This document shows positions 25,240 to 34,406 of a DNA stretch of 64,000 nt, one piece after another. The notes beneath the pieces are model-generated. The model was not told where the DNA came from. It did not search any database and saw only the letters and a program-made list of their open reading frames with translations. Position numbers and translations under genes: made by a program. How positions within the stretch are numbered: position 1 is the stretch's first letter; every line of letters starts with the position of its first letter. Where the stretch lies: the NCBI GenBank assembly GCA_026014735.1, contig JAOZHT010000001.1:682001-746000 (forward strand), in the 5' to 3' direction. The stretch comes from Candidatus Bathyarchaeota archaeon (GTDB taxonomy: Archaea > Thermoproteota > Bathyarchaeia > Bathyarchaeales > Bathycorpusculaceae).

Positions 25240-28101
25240 GTGACCAAAAAAATCACCCATAAACTAACCATCCTTGCATCAATACTACTTCTGGCAACGA
25301 TCCTCTCCAGCGTCGCCGCCAACAATCTGGATGCCCAACCAAACCCCCCGCATAACACCGGGGCCCAGCAAAGTCTGGGTTCATTAAATATTACTCAGCG
25401 TGAAATGACCGCGGAGGAGTTGGCGCAGTACCAGAGTAGCGTAGGAGAATACAATTCAACCGATAACTACAACCAGCCGGTTAATGGGTACGGTACAGGT
25501 CTGGCTCCGCCGACGCAGGAAGCATGGAGCAGCATCGCCGAGAACGCCTATGTGATCGAAAAGATATCTTCAGTTTATTCCGTGTCTCCTCAAGTAGATT
25601 TATCGAAGTCAGCTTTCTTCCCGCCTATTGGTAACCAAGGCTCACAGGGAAGCTGCACCGCTTTTGCCATCGGCTACTACTGCAAAACCTATCAGGAAGC
25701 AAAAGAGCATAACTGGAACCTGACTGCCGCCAAATGGACCGGTGGATACTATACTGGCAATATATCTCTGGCATATCAGGGCATGGTTATGAGCCCCGCG
25801 TTCGTCTACAACCTAATTAACAAAGGCCGCGATAAAGGCTCAAGTTTTGAGGATGCCGTAAACTTGGTCTGTAACGTGGGGATCAGTTCATGGCAGAAAA
25901 TGCCCTATTACTTGCAGGATTATCAACGGTGGCCCTCGGAGTCAGCGTGGACTGAAGCTCCCCTATACCGCTCTAACAGCACCTATGGCAGCCATTACCT
26001 TTACGCTAACACCCCAACCGCTATTGAAAGCCTTAAGAACTGGTTATCCGCAGGCAACTTGGCAGTCATCGCAGTGGACGCCACAGATAACCTTTATACG
26101 CTAAAAACCAACTCGAACCTTGACCTAATAACAACAGATACCCTTATTTTAGGGGAATTAGACCATGCCGGCACCATAGTGGGCTACGACGACTCCTTCA
26201 ACTATACCGAAGGAGGCGTGACGCATTATGGCGCCTTTAAAATCGCCAACAGCTGGGGCGTGGGAAGCTGGGAAGACGTTTCCGACGGCTGCTACTGGAT
26301 ATCCTACGATGCCATGATGGAACTCTCCGACATCGGCAACCCCGTTATACTTTTCCAGAATTTAGACAACTATCAGCCCCAGCTTCTTGTCGCATTCAAA
26401 ATAACCCATGATAGCCGAAGTCAATGCACCATCACTTTGGGTCTTGGAGCCCCCGACGCCGCAGTTGCCTCAAAGAGCTTCAGCAGCTACATTCTCTCGG
26501 GCTCACAGGCCTTTCCGGATAGCAACATAGTGTTTGATATTACCGAATTTTTAGGTTACATGACAAGCCAATATAATCAAACTTTTTTCCTTACCGTGAA
26601 AGATTCCATAGCGCCCGGAAATGGAACCATAAACTATTTCGCAGTCGATAGCGTCCCTTCAAATCAAACCCCCGTCTCAATCCTTAATGGTCAATCAGTA
26701 AGCGTCACAGTAACTACTTCTCTAGCGGAGCCAACTCTGACTGTTTCGCCCTCTTCGGGTCCAGCCGGCGGAGACATCACGCTCATCGGCGAGGGCTTCG
26801 CAGGCAAAACCGTTAACATTTCCTATCTCAATCCCGTCAGTCAAAGCTGGGTATGCATCGACCCCGCCTTCTATGTTTCGTCAATGAACTTCAGCTTTGC
26901 CACCGCGGCGCCTGAAGTAAACCAAAACAACCCCGCAGGAGACGGCGCAGCCCAGTATGACAGCATCCTGTATCGGGTACAGGACACTGGCGACGGCAAA
27001 GCCTACAACAGCTCCACGCCCTACCAGATGTGGCGCAGGGGCCTGTTGCAGGTCGCCAACCAAACCGCCTCTGGGTTATTTGGCAACGGCACAGATTTCT
27101 CGACGGCGGTTTTTGTGGCGAATTCGCAATCCATAGATGTCTCGGGGGCATGGTTCACGCCGGGCTCGGTGACGTTGCTCTGGGACAGCGCCGTTATTGG
27201 AACGGCAACCGTGGACCAGACGGGTTGCTTTAGCACATCCGTTACCGTGCCCTCGACGGCGGCTGGTAAGCATCTGCTCTGGGTCAGCGACGGCGCCTCC
27301 AACGTATCCGCTGCGGTAACCCGTCTCCCCGTGGTTACCGACAACTACGTTGGCGGCTGGCACACAGAGGATTTCCCCATAATCGTAACCTCCGACTATG
27401 CTGCAGTACAAACATACTATAGGATTAACGATGGGGCAACCCGCAGCCTCGATGTGGATGGGCAGCCAATCATAAATAGCGAAGGCGCCAGCAACAAACT
27501 GGTGTACTGGAGCTTCTGGGACGTCTACGGCTCGGGTAACCGCACAATATGCAACGTGACCCTTACAGGTATAAAGCTCGATAAAACCGCGCCCTCAGCT
27601 ACTCTTCTGATAAACGGCGGCGCAAGCCAAACCACCGTCACCAACGTAGCCTTAACCATAAACGCAACGGATTCTGCCTCCGGCGTTTTGGAGATGCGGT
27701 TTAGCAACGACGTCAACTTCAGCCAAACTTCTTGGGAGCCATACAACAGCAGCAGAACTTGGCAGTTAACAAGCGGCGAGGGCACAAAAACCGTTTATCT
27801 TCAGGTGCGCAACAACGCTTTTCAAACTACCTCCGTGAACACCTCCATTATCCTCCAAGCGCCAGATGCCTCAGCTTCACCGTCGCCCACATCTGCCCCC
27901 ACACAGTCAACATCAACGGCAAATCCCACCCAATCTCCCACCACCAACCCAACCTCAGCTCCCACCGAATCCCAGCCTCCCCAGCCTACCCCTTCGATAC
28001 CTGAATTCAATACGCTGCTCCTAGTTGCCCTTGGGGTACTGGTAGCCACAGGGATGCTTGTCATACTAAAAAAGCCTCTGTCCACCCCGCGGCTGCCCTA
28101 A
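25240..28101 (+). CDS. Secreted papain-like (C1A) cysteine protease with surface anchor
   Basis: 953 residues. An N-terminal signal peptide (KLTILASILLLATILSSVAA) leads into a papain-type domain. Gln133 is in the GNQGSQGSC segment with the catalytic Cys139; His309 is in LDHAGTIVGY and Asn337 in ANSWG, giving the full catalytic set. Next come an IPT/Ig-like domain (about 480-560) and the same YYRINDGAT module seen in the gene at the left edge. A Thr/Ser/Pro-rich linker leads to IPEFN, a membrane helix and KKP, a PEF-type anchor. It probably degrades proteins outside the cell while tethered to the surface. GTG start, short leader. Confidence 0.93.
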   Translation: MTKKITHKLTILASILLLATILSSVAANNLDAQPNPPHNTGAQQSLGSLNITQREMTAEELAQYQSSVGEYNSTDNYNQPVNGYGTGLAPPTQEAWSSIAENAYVIEKISSVYSVSPQVDLSKSAFFPPIGNQGSQGSCTAFAIGYYCKTYQEAKEHNWNLTAAKWTGGYYTGNISLAYQGMVMSPAFVYNLINKGRDKGSSFEDAVNLVCNVGISSWQKMPYYLQDYQRWPSESAWTEAPLYRSNSTYGSHYLYANTPTAIESLKNWLSAGNLAVIAVDATDNLYTLKTNSNLDLITTDTLILGELDHAGTIVGYDDSFNYTEGGVTHYGAFKIANSWGVGSWEDVSDGCYWISYDAMMELSDIGNPVILFQNLDNYQPQLLVAFKITHDSRSQCTITLGLGAPDAAVASKSFSSYILSGSQAFPDSNIVFDITEFLGYMTSQYNQTFFLTVKDSIAPGNGTINYFAVDSVPSNQTPVSILNGQSVSVTVTTSLAEPTLTVSPSSGPAGGDITLIGEGFAGKTVNISYLNPVSQSWVCIDPAFYVSSMNFSFATAAPEVNQNNPAGDGAAQYDSILYRVQDTGDGKAYNSSTPYQMWRRGLLQVANQTASGLFGNGTDFSTAVFVANSQSIDVSGAWFTPGSVTLLWDSAVIGTATVDQTGCFSTSVTVPSTAAGKHLLWVSDGASNVSAAVTRLPVVTDNYVGGWHTEDFPIIVTSDYAAVQTYYRINDGATRSLDVDGQPIINSEGASNKLVYWSFWDVYGSGNRTICNVTLTGIKLDKTAPSATLLINGGASQTTVTNVALTINATDSASGVLEMRFSNDVNFSQTSWEPYNSSRTWQLTSGEGTKTVYLQVRNNAFQTTSVNTSIILQAPDASASPSPTSAPTQSTSTANPTQSPTTNPTSAPTESQPPQPTPSIPEFNTLLLVALGVLVATGMLVILKKPLSTPRLP

Positions 28102-28196
28102 ACTGTAACCATCAACGAGGGCAGTTCGAAGTCTGGGCATGCGCAAGGTTTGTTGCCAAGCATCTGGCAGCTTGTACAACGAGCCATACATGGCAT
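28098..28196 (-). CDS. Candidate tiny Cys-rich protein (32 aa)
   Basis: Read on minus from ATG 28196: the protein contains CMARCTSCQMLGNKPCACPDF, six cysteines in 20 residues. Its TAG interlocks with the TAA of the protease (CTAA at 28098-28101), the same tail-to-tail pattern as other gene pairs in this window. No ribosome-binding site is seen, so the call is tentative. The rest of 28102-28317 is featureless. Confidence 0.28.
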   Translation of the reverse strand: MPCMARCTSCQMLGNKPCACPDFELPSLMVTV

Positions 28197-28317
28197 GTTT
28201 TGGAAAATCGCTACGCTATCAGACAAAGAAACACAAATCAAATCCAAAAAAACCGTCATAAGCTGCCCTGTAGTGCGCAAAACTGCCCGTTCCCATAAGA
28301 TAATCAGGAACCCGCTG

Positions 28318-28752
28318 TTATGCTTTGTGAAGCCAGCCTCTTCCGCCCTTCTTTGGCTGCTGAACCACCCGTTTAGGCTGGTCGTAGCTGCGCGTGTAGG
28401 TTTGCTGGCGCTTCTGAGAGGTGATTTCGGTTTTGACGAATTTGGTCCATCCGCCCTGACTGGGGTTTGGCTGGATGTATCGATCGGGGTTCTCGACCAT
28501 GTGTTCTTCGAGGATTTCTTTAAAGTTAAGCGGTTTAAAATCGCGGGATGCATGAATGACGGTGCCTCGTTCCACACGCAGAACCTCGTAGTCCTGTTTG
28601 GAGATGTCTTCGGCTTTAACGCGGTCGTTTAGGCGGTCGCTCCAAAGCTGCTTCCACTCTACCTTGATTTCTTCAACCAGCTTCTTTTGTGCCCTAACTT
28701 TGCTTTCAGTGTCGTTCACTGGGCCTGTGGCTGATTTATCGGTGGTCTGCAA
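28318..28752 (-). CDS. Hypothetical charged protein (144 aa)
   Basis: I do not recognise it. It is soluble and rich in Lys, Glu, Arg and Gln. An N-terminal helix-forming stretch (KVRAQKKLVEEIKVEWKQLW) is followed by a beta-prone middle (YEVLRVERGTVIHASRDFKP) and a basic, Gln-rich C terminus (KRVVQQPKKGGRGW). The basic tail suggests nucleic-acid binding. It starts at TTG with a GAGGAG just upstream. Two long frames overlapping it on other frames have unnatural composition and are rejected. Confidence 0.6.
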   Translation of the reverse strand: MQTTDKSATGPVNDTESKVRAQKKLVEEIKVEWKQLWSDRLNDRVKAEDISKQDYEVLRVERGTVIHASRDFKPLNFKEILEEHMVENPDRYIQPNPSQGGWTKFVKTEITSQKRQQTYTRSYDQPKRVVQQPKKGGRGWLHKA

Positions 28753-28841
28753 ACTCCTCTTTCCCTCTCTCGCTTCTCTTTCCTATTATTTTCCCTGATA
28801 TTTAACTCTATTAACCTAAACCCTGCAAAGCCCAAGGGGGC

Positions 28842-29348
28842 TTAGCCTGAACCGGAAACCTTGATATCTAAACTAAAGTTTTCCAGCGCGCCAGTGTCCG
28901 ATGAGGCATGCAAAGTAAACGTGGCTGTCACAGTTGCGCCCGGCGCCAAGACTTCGCCTTCCCGGTTCCACGAAAACGACAGAACCGAATCTGCGCCAGA
29001 TGGGCTCCACGATGAGGCTGAAGCACTCAACTTCAACGTGGAGGTGCCTGTGTTCTTAACAAAGACCGAACGCGAAACCGAACCGCCTGCAACAATTTCC
29101 CCCCAATCGATGCTTGCGCATCTAGTCGTGGCTAAAGCATCCGAGTAAACTCCGATGTTCACGGTGCCCGACACCCCTCCCCCGCTGTCTCCATCGCTCA
29201 CCCCGCCTCCCCCGCCGCCATTTTTGATGGATCCGGAGGCATCGATGGTTTGCTGCGAAATCAAAACGCCTGCCGTGACCGCGCTAAACAGGATTCCGAC
29301 TGCTACCGCTGCTATAAGGGGGGCTAAAAGTTTCCGTTTAGTTGTCAT
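28842..29348 (-). CDS. Secreted or membrane-anchored protein with Ig-like domain (168 aa)
   Basis: From ATG 29348 the protein starts MTTKRKLLAPLIAAVAVGIL, a signal peptide or anchor. A Gly/Asp-rich linker (NGGGGGGVSDGDSGGG) precedes a beta-sandwich-like domain with NTGTSTLKLSA and APGATVTATFTLHAS, the pattern of archaeal surface Ig-like/COG1470-type modules. The frame is open upstream to 29528, but that part is Cys-rich nonsense. A TATA box TTTATTAATA lies about 40 bases upstream of the ATG. The 255 bases up to 29603 hold only a small CACCC-TTC-GGGTG hairpin. Confidence 0.72.
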   Translation of the reverse strand: MTTKRKLLAPLIAAVAVGILFSAVTAGVLISQQTIDASGSIKNGGGGGGVSDGDSGGGVSGTVNIGVYSDALATTRCASIDWGEIVAGGSVSRSVFVKNTGTSTLKLSASASSWSPSGADSVLSFSWNREGEVLAPGATVTATFTLHASSDTGALENFSLDIKVSGSG

Positions 29349-29603
29349 TGTGCTCAAACAAATGCTATAGTGCATATTAATAAATAAGACATACTTATAA
29401 TTCAGACCGCCAACTGTACAACAACAATACACAAACCCTATTTTGCTGCCTGCTAAACACCAACACCCTTCGGGTGCTGAAGGCAAAAGCAGCCGCCGAC
29501 ATTGTCCCCGGCAATGAAGACTGGACAACGCAATGCTTCAATCCAAAAATGGGGATAAAGAATTGTGTAAATAAGTTCTGCAACTGTACGCAGATGCAAT
29601 GTG

Positions 29604-30176
29604 TTATTTGGGGGGTTTGTCCCAGAGTTCCAGTTTTTCTTTTTTGAGTTCAGTGCGTTTACGTTGCAGGTACTTGTAGACTGTATGGTGCTGGCAGCCC
29701 TCCACTATCATCTGCACCGCGTTGCGGGCGATGTCGGCTTGTTCAAAGCTGCCTATGATGCCTACGGTGTGGCCGTATACCACCACGTCGGCTTCGCTGA
29801 GCTCCTCGATGAGCTTGCGGGTTTTCCCGTCGGCGCCGATGATTCTGCCTTTGATGCGTTTTATGTCTGATTCGCTTCGTCCAAAAATCAAGCGCAAATC
29901 CACCATGTCAAATATGTCTTCTTCGTTGCGGATGAGGCGAAAAGCGGTTTCAGGGGCAAAGCCGCGTCCGATGGCGGTCACGATGTCTTTGCTGCGTAGC
30001 AGAATGGAGGGGTCAGCGGCGTTCTCATTGAGGATGATGGTGATGCTGCCTTCCGTGTCTATGGTAAGCTTCACTGGTAGTGTGTTTTCTATATACTGTT
30101 TTGTTTTGCCGTCGGGACCTATCAGTATGCCAACGCGCTCTTTAGGAATTCTCACAAACATGTCTGGACCAGGCAT
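29604..30176 (-). CDS. KH-domain rRNA-processing protein (archaeal Pno1/Dim2 homologue)
   Basis: 190 residues with two KH domains, including the glycine loops IPKERVGILIGPDGKTKQYI at the start and RIIGADGKTRKLIEEL in the second half. Pno1/Dim2 acts in maturation of the small-subunit rRNA, near the 3' end of 16S. It starts with the final A of the rio1 stop (TAATG), so the two are translationally coupled; both act in late small-subunit assembly. Confidence 0.92.
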   Translation of the reverse strand: MPGPDMFVRIPKERVGILIGPDGKTKQYIENTLPVKLTIDTEGSITIILNENAADPSILLRSKDIVTAIGRGFAPETAFRLIRNEEDIFDMVDLRLIFGRSESDIKRIKGRIIGADGKTRKLIEELSEADVVVYGHTVGIIGSFEQADIARNAVQMIVEGCQHHTVYKYLQRKRTELKKEKLELWDKPPK

Positions 30177-30961
30177 TATTTACCAACAACCAACTTGTAT
30201 AATTCTTCATCTGGAATAACATCTACGTTTTGGCGACTAAAGAATCTATTCACGTTCATCAGGTCTCGCTTCAACATAAAATCCGCCAAGGGATGTTGAA
30301 TGGAAACGGATTGCGAAACATCAAAAACCACGGGTTTACCCTTCCAAATCATGATATTGTATTCGCTCAAATCGCCGTGGACGAGCTTAGCTTTTTGATA
30401 GAGCCGCTTAAGAAAAATTACGATTGCTTTGTAAACTTTCTCGGCGTCCTCGGGCGCCTGCTCTTTTAACGAAGGCGCACTTACCCCTTTTTCCCCGATG
30501 AACTCCATAATTACAACATTGCTTTTAACGGCTATGGGCTTTGGAACCCGCACCTTTGCCGCGTATGCTTCCCCTAAATTGCGGAATTCTTTCTGCGCCC
30601 AGACAGCAATCAACGAGCGGGTATCATGTTTAACGTCTTTGAAGCGGGGGTCGCCTTCGATGTATTTGTGCATGCCCCGCTTGAACTCAGCTGAAGAGGT
30701 TAAATAAATCTTTACTGCTAAATCAACGCCTTCTTTGGTGGTGCCCCAGTACACCCGTGCCTCCTTCCCTGAACTGACGACGCCGTTGAGTTCGTATAAT
30801 ATGCCACTGTTCATTAAATCAAAAACCACCATTCGAGTGGCATGGTCAAAGACTTCTTCGACGGTGGCGCGTTCGTCGGCTCGGTTATGGATGAGCATTT
30901 TGTCGCGGCGCTCCACAAATTTTTCGCGGTGATTAAGGCGTTCTCGGGCTTTATGGGACAT
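30176..30961 (-). CDS. rio1: RIO1-type serine protein kinase
   Basis: About 261 residues. Kinase features are the nucleotide loop GVVSSGKEARVY, the Lys in DLAVKIY, the catalytic loop VHGDLSEYNIM and the metal-binding VFDVSQSVSIQHP; the last two are the RIO1 signatures. It functions as an ATPase/kinase releasing assembly factors from pre-40S-like subunits. ATG 30961 is preferred; a TTG nine bases earlier is also in frame. Coupled with the KH protein downstream. Confidence 0.94.
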   Translation of the reverse strand: MSHKARERLNHREKFVERRDKMLIHNRADERATVEEVFDHATRMVVFDLMNSGILYELNGVVSSGKEARVYWGTTKEGVDLAVKIYLTSSAEFKRGMHKYIEGDPRFKDVKHDTRSLIAVWAQKEFRNLGEAYAAKVRVPKPIAVKSNVVIMEFIGEKGVSAPSLKEQAPEDAEKVYKAIVIFLKRLYQKAKLVHGDLSEYNIMIWKGKPVVFDVSQSVSIQHPLADFMLKRDLMNVNRFFSRQNVDVIPDEELYKLVVGK

Positions 30962-31068
30962 AACAGTCAACCATGCATACTCGTCAGTGGGCTATTAAAA
31001 GCAATCGAAGAGCGCTAAACTTTGCATTTCCGCATCGGTTTCGTTGGAGGGTCCTGAATCAAGCGGCG

Positions 31069-31203
31069 CTAATTCTTCAGTTCTACCCACATTATTTTTT
31101 GCTTCTTCTGGCGTTGCCTTCTCTGCCTATATGGCAAGTAGGCGCTAAAGCCTAGCAGAAATGCGCCCGCAAACACCTGAACAGCCATCCATACGTCGAA
31201 CAT
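31069..31203 (-). CDS. Small single-pass membrane protein (44 aa)
   Basis: Read directly from the minus strand: ATG 31203, TAG at 31069. The N-terminal half is one hydrophobic helix (MAVQVFAGAFLLGFSAYLPY). The second half is highly basic (RQRRQRQKKQKIMWVELKN), so the tail would face the cytoplasm. GGGGGG lies directly before the start. A TATA-like AAAATAGATAA is about 35 bases upstream. It falls between divergent rio1 and rpl15e; the rest of 30962-31386 shows nothing else but promoter sequence. Confidence 0.5.
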   Translation of the reverse strand: MFDVWMAVQVFAGAFLLGFSAYLPYRQRRQRQKKQKIMWVELKN

Positions 31204-31386
31204 AGCCCCCCATTTTGCGGGATAGGCTTATCTATTTTTCGCATCAACAGTTAAAATCTGCCCCGCTGCACAAAGGTTTATCTCACTGCATGTACCTTTG
31301 ATGTGAAATTGCAGGCGGACAAACCTGTCCGTTGGGATGTGGCCGAAAGGCTGAACCGCAAACAAACACAATCGGAGAAAACATAA

Positions 31387-32004
31387 ATGGCATACAAATA
31401 CATCGCCGAAGAATGGGCATCGCCCGAGAAAAGCTTCGTCGAAGAACTCATGCGCCAACGCCTAGTACAATGGCGCAAGCAACCATCTACCCTTAGAATA
31501 GAAAACCCCACCCGCCTAGACAAGGCACGTAAACTCGGCTACAAAGCCAAACAGGGCTTTGTCGTTGCACGAACCAAGGTGCGCCGAGGAGGCTTACGTA
31601 AGATTCGCCCCAGATCTGGACGACGCCCCAAACGTATGGGTGTGGCTAAATTTAAACCGGCGAAAAGCCTCCGTTTAATCGCGGAAGAACGCACCGCTAA
31701 GAAATTCCCTAACCTAGAAGTGCTCAACAGCTACTGGGTAGGCGAAGATGGACGTCACAAGTGGTTTGAAGTTATCCTTGTTGACCCTAACGCGCCCACC
31801 ATCAAGACTGACAAGGACATCAGTTGGATAACCCAGAAGCAGCATACAAGCCGCGTGTTCCGCAGCTTAACCAGTGCGGGCAAGAACATCCGTGGCTTAC
31901 ACCATAAAGGTGCAGGCGCCGAGAAGATGCGACCCAGCCACCGCAGAGGTGCAAGGAAGCATGGCGGCGTAAAGTTACAGCGCAAGGGAGACGGACCGTA
32001 TTAA
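31387..32004 (+). CDS. rpl15e: Ribosomal protein L15e
   Basis: 205 residues, the usual length for archaeal L15e. Conserved stretches seen are [40 protein letters not shown], then RVRRGG- and RPKRMG-like basic blocks, [18 protein letters not shown], and the C-terminal [13 protein letters not shown]...RGARKHGG. A structural component of the large subunit with no bacterial counterpart. The stop overlaps the start of L13e (TAATG). Confidence 0.97.
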   Translation: MAYKYIAEEWASPEKSFVEELMRQRLVQWRKQPSTLRIENPTRLDKARKLGYKAKQGFVVARTKVRRGGLRKIRPRSGRRPKRMGVAKFKPAKSLRLIAEERTAKKFPNLEVLNSYWVGEDGRHKWFEVILVDPNAPTIKTDKDISWITQKQHTSRVFRSLTSAGKNIRGLHHKGAGAEKMRPSHRRGARKHGGVKLQRKGDGPY

Positions 32005-32201
32005 TGCACCACATAAAAGCATCTATACAAAAGCCTAATGGCAAACAGAAACCCGGCAAGGGCTTCAGCGTAAATGAGCTCAAAGCAGCGGGCGTAAGCA
32101 GGCAGCAGGCAAAACAGGCCAAGCTACCTGTTGACTTGCGCCGCAAGAGCCAGCATGACGTAAACGTGGAAGCCATCAAAGCCCACGCCAAAAAGGCATA
32201 G
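32004..32201 (+). CDS. rpl13e: Ribosomal protein L13e
   Basis: 65 residues. GKGFSVNELKAAGVS followed by LPVDLRRKSQHDVNVEAIKAH is the archaeal L13e pattern. L13e is restricted to eukaryotes and TACK/Asgard-type archaea, so it is useful for placing this genome. It is coupled to L15e through TAATG. A T-rich stretch after the stop (TTATTTTCTTTTGTTTATTTG) may terminate the transcript. Confidence 0.88.
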   Translation: MHHIKASIQKPNGKQKPGKGFSVNELKAAGVSRQQAKQAKLPVDLRRKSQHDVNVEAIKAHAKKA

Positions 32202-32399
32202 TGAAGCCTCCTCTTCCCCAATTATTTTCTTTTGTTTATTTGTTTTCGCTGTTTTCCATGGATGATTTCTCAAGGCGCAGCTGTTTTTTCCTAAAACCCC
32301 ATTCAATTAGGCAGCGGATACTTCTCAGTCAGCTAAGGGAAAAACCGTTTTTGAAACTTATCTTTTTATAGCCGATACGTGGCTATTGCCGCGATAACC

Positions 32400-34406
32400 T
32401 TGACTTACCGCTCCAAAGACAACTGCGGCGCAAGCCCCCAATATAACTCAAGTGGCAGCGTGGATGCTGCGCCCCAAATTACAGTCTCATCTTTGGATGC
32501 GCCTAAACCTAAGGGCTCCCGCAAAAAAGCCGCTGCTGCAAAAACCGCTGAGAAACCGGTGCTGTGCGAGTTTGATTCTGGCGCTATAAATAGAGGGGGG
32601 GTAGAGAGCCGGCAAGCAACAGAGCAGTCAAACAGTAAGCACAAGTATTTTCTATCCCAAACTGACCCCTTCAACATAAAAGGGCAGGTGCAAACAAGCA
32701 ACTACGCGTCTTACCAGCGATTTAGGCTTAACCTTGAGGCGCTGCAAATAAAGCAAACCCGCAAAATCGACCGCCTAATCGCGTTAGATGCTATCCGAAC
32801 AAAACTAACCCCCTACAATTTCCAGATGAAAACTGCCCTGCAGGTAAGTAGCGAAATGAACGCCAACGCCATACTCGCCGACGAAGTGGGGCTTGGCAAA
32901 ACCATCGAGGCAGGACTCATCATCAAAGAGCTGCTGCTGCGCGAAGAAATCAACTCCATACTGATTGTGTCACCTAAAAGCCTGCTTTACCAGTGGAAAT
33001 CGGAGATGGCAGAAAAATTCGGCGAAGCCTTCGCCATAGCCAACAACCCCCAAGAACGCGTGGATTTCGAGTGCGACGACAGAATTATCTGTTCGCATAA
33101 TCTTTTGGCAAGAAAATTCGAAAAGATCGCGGGTCGAACCTGGGATTTGGTGGTGGTGGATGAGGCGCATGCGTTTAGGAACACGCATAGCAAGGGCAGG
33201 GCTTGCCTGGGTAATTTGCGGAAAAATCATCTGTTGCTGCTCACCGCCACGCCGCTGTGTAACCGCCTCAGTGACCTCTACAGCATCGTGGATTTGATTC
33301 AACCGGGCATCTTGGGCAGTGAACGCGCCTTTATCTCACGCTTTGCTGAGGATTCCAGGTGCCGTGTTGTGCGGCAAGATGAAGCAGCTTATCTGCGTCA
33401 GATTCTGCGGGATGTAATGTGCCGTACACGCCGGGAACAAACAGGTATCCCCTTCACCAAACGCATCGTAGAATCCCGAACGCTTGAAGCGAACCTGGAA
33501 GAGCGAGAATTCATCGATGAAGCCACCCAGTACCTGCGTGACGTAAGCCAAAACCGCTTCAAAACCATCGAGGCCTTAATCGCCGAAAATCCCTCCCGCA
33601 AATTCACCGCCTCGCAGAGCAACGCAATCCTTGTTTTCCAGGCAATAACCCTCCAGCAGTCCTTCTCCAGCTCACCGGATGCCTCTATAGAATCGCTGAC
33701 TCGCCGACAGCAACGTTTTCCAATGGAGAAAGACGCCACAGACAAACTCCTTGAGATGGCAAAAAAAGTGCGCAGCGCAAAAATGGAACTGCTGAGAAGC
33801 GTTCTTCGGGACGCCCCAAAGGAGCAGGCGCTGATTTTCTGCCTCCGCAAAGTCACTGCCCGCAAAATAAAGGAGCTACTCGACGCCGAGTTTGGGCGCG
33901 CGGCGGTTTATTTAGGCGACATGAATCAGGCCGAGAGGGAAACGGTGATTGAGCAGTTTAAAAGCGGCGAGGTCCGCTATCTTGTCGCCACCGACGCAGC
34001 CGCGGAGGGCTTGAACTTGCAGAATTGCGCTGTCATGTTCAATTACGATTTGCATTGGAACCCCATGAAAATCGAGCAGCGCATCGGCCGCATCCACCGC
34101 TTCAAGCAGGACCGCGACGTCACCGTCTTTAACCTCTGCGTCAAAGACACCATCGACGACTATGTCCTGCATATCCTCTACCAGAAAATCGATTTGTTCA
34201 CCATGACTGTGGGCAAAATGGAAACGGTGCTGGCGGAGCTCAAGGAAGGTTCACAGGACATCCAGAAAACCATCGGGGAAATTCTGCTGCGAAGCAGCAG
34301 CCGCTTAGATATCAAAAAGGAACTTGAGAAACTTGCCGCTGACCTGAATGTGTCGCGGGAAACTGAGGAGTTAGCTGAGAAATTCACAGAGGGGGTTATT
34401 GATTGA
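32400..34406 (+). CDS. SNF2-family helicase/ATPase, first gene of a three-gene module
   Basis: About 668 residues. Helicase motifs are present: ADEVGLGKTIEAG (Walker A) near residue 160, IVSPKSLLYQW (Ia), VVDEAHAF (II) near 252, LLLTATP (III), then LGDMNQAERE, VATDAAAEGLNLQ (V) and QRIGRIHRF (VI) near 560. These match the RapA/HepA-like SNF2 branch that moves along duplex DNA. TTG 32400 fits a TATA box CTTTTTATAG about 30 bases upstream; a GTG at 32379 is in frame but too near that box. A second TATA-like block at 32584 leaves a GTG at 32688 as a shorter alternative. It overlaps the next gene by four bases. Confidence 0.88.
   Translation: MTYRSKDNCGASPQYNSSGSVDAAPQITVSSLDAPKPKGSRKKAAAAKTAEKPVLCEFDSGAINRGGVESRQATEQSNSKHKYFLSQTDPFNIKGQVQTSNYASYQRFRLNLEALQIKQTRKIDRLIALDAIRTKLTPYNFQMKTALQVSSEMNANAILADEVGLGKTIEAGLIIKELLLREEINSILIVSPKSLLYQWKSEMAEKFGEAFAIANNPQERVDFECDDRIICSHNLLARKFEKIAGRTWDLVVVDEAHAFRNTHSKGRACLGNLRKNHLLLLTATPLCNRLSDLYSIVDLIQPGILGSERAFISRFAEDSRCRVVRQDEAAYLRQILRDVMCRTRREQTGIPFTKRIVESRTLEANLEEREFIDEATQYLRDVSQNRFKTIEALIAENPSRKFTASQSNAILVFQAITLQQSFSSSPDASIESLTRRQQRFPMEKDATDKLLEMAKKVRSAKMELLRSVLRDAPKEQALIFCLRKVTARKIKELLDAEFGRAAVYLGDMNQAERETVIEQFKSGEVRYLVATDAAAEGLNLQNCAVMFNYDLHWNPMKIEQRIGRIHRFKQDRDVTVFNLCVKDTIDDYVLHILYQKIDLFTMTVGKMETVLAELKEGSQDIQKTIGEILLRSSSRLDIKKELEKLAADLNVSRETEELAEKFTEGVID
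32584..32622 (+). promoter_or_regulatory. TATA-bearing block, copy A of a duplicated promoter-like sequence
   Basis: A 22-base stretch from CTATAAATAG through seven G's to TAGA is identical to 41507-41528 on the other strand, and similarity continues into GGCAnGCAACAG. It lies inside the N-terminal part of the helicase frame. If it is a promoter, translation could begin at GTG 32688. Confidence 0.45.

Noticed and set aside
28150-28632. 160-codon plus-strand frame
   Set aside because: It is antisense to the better-composed 144-residue gene at 28318-28752 and has no recognisable motif.
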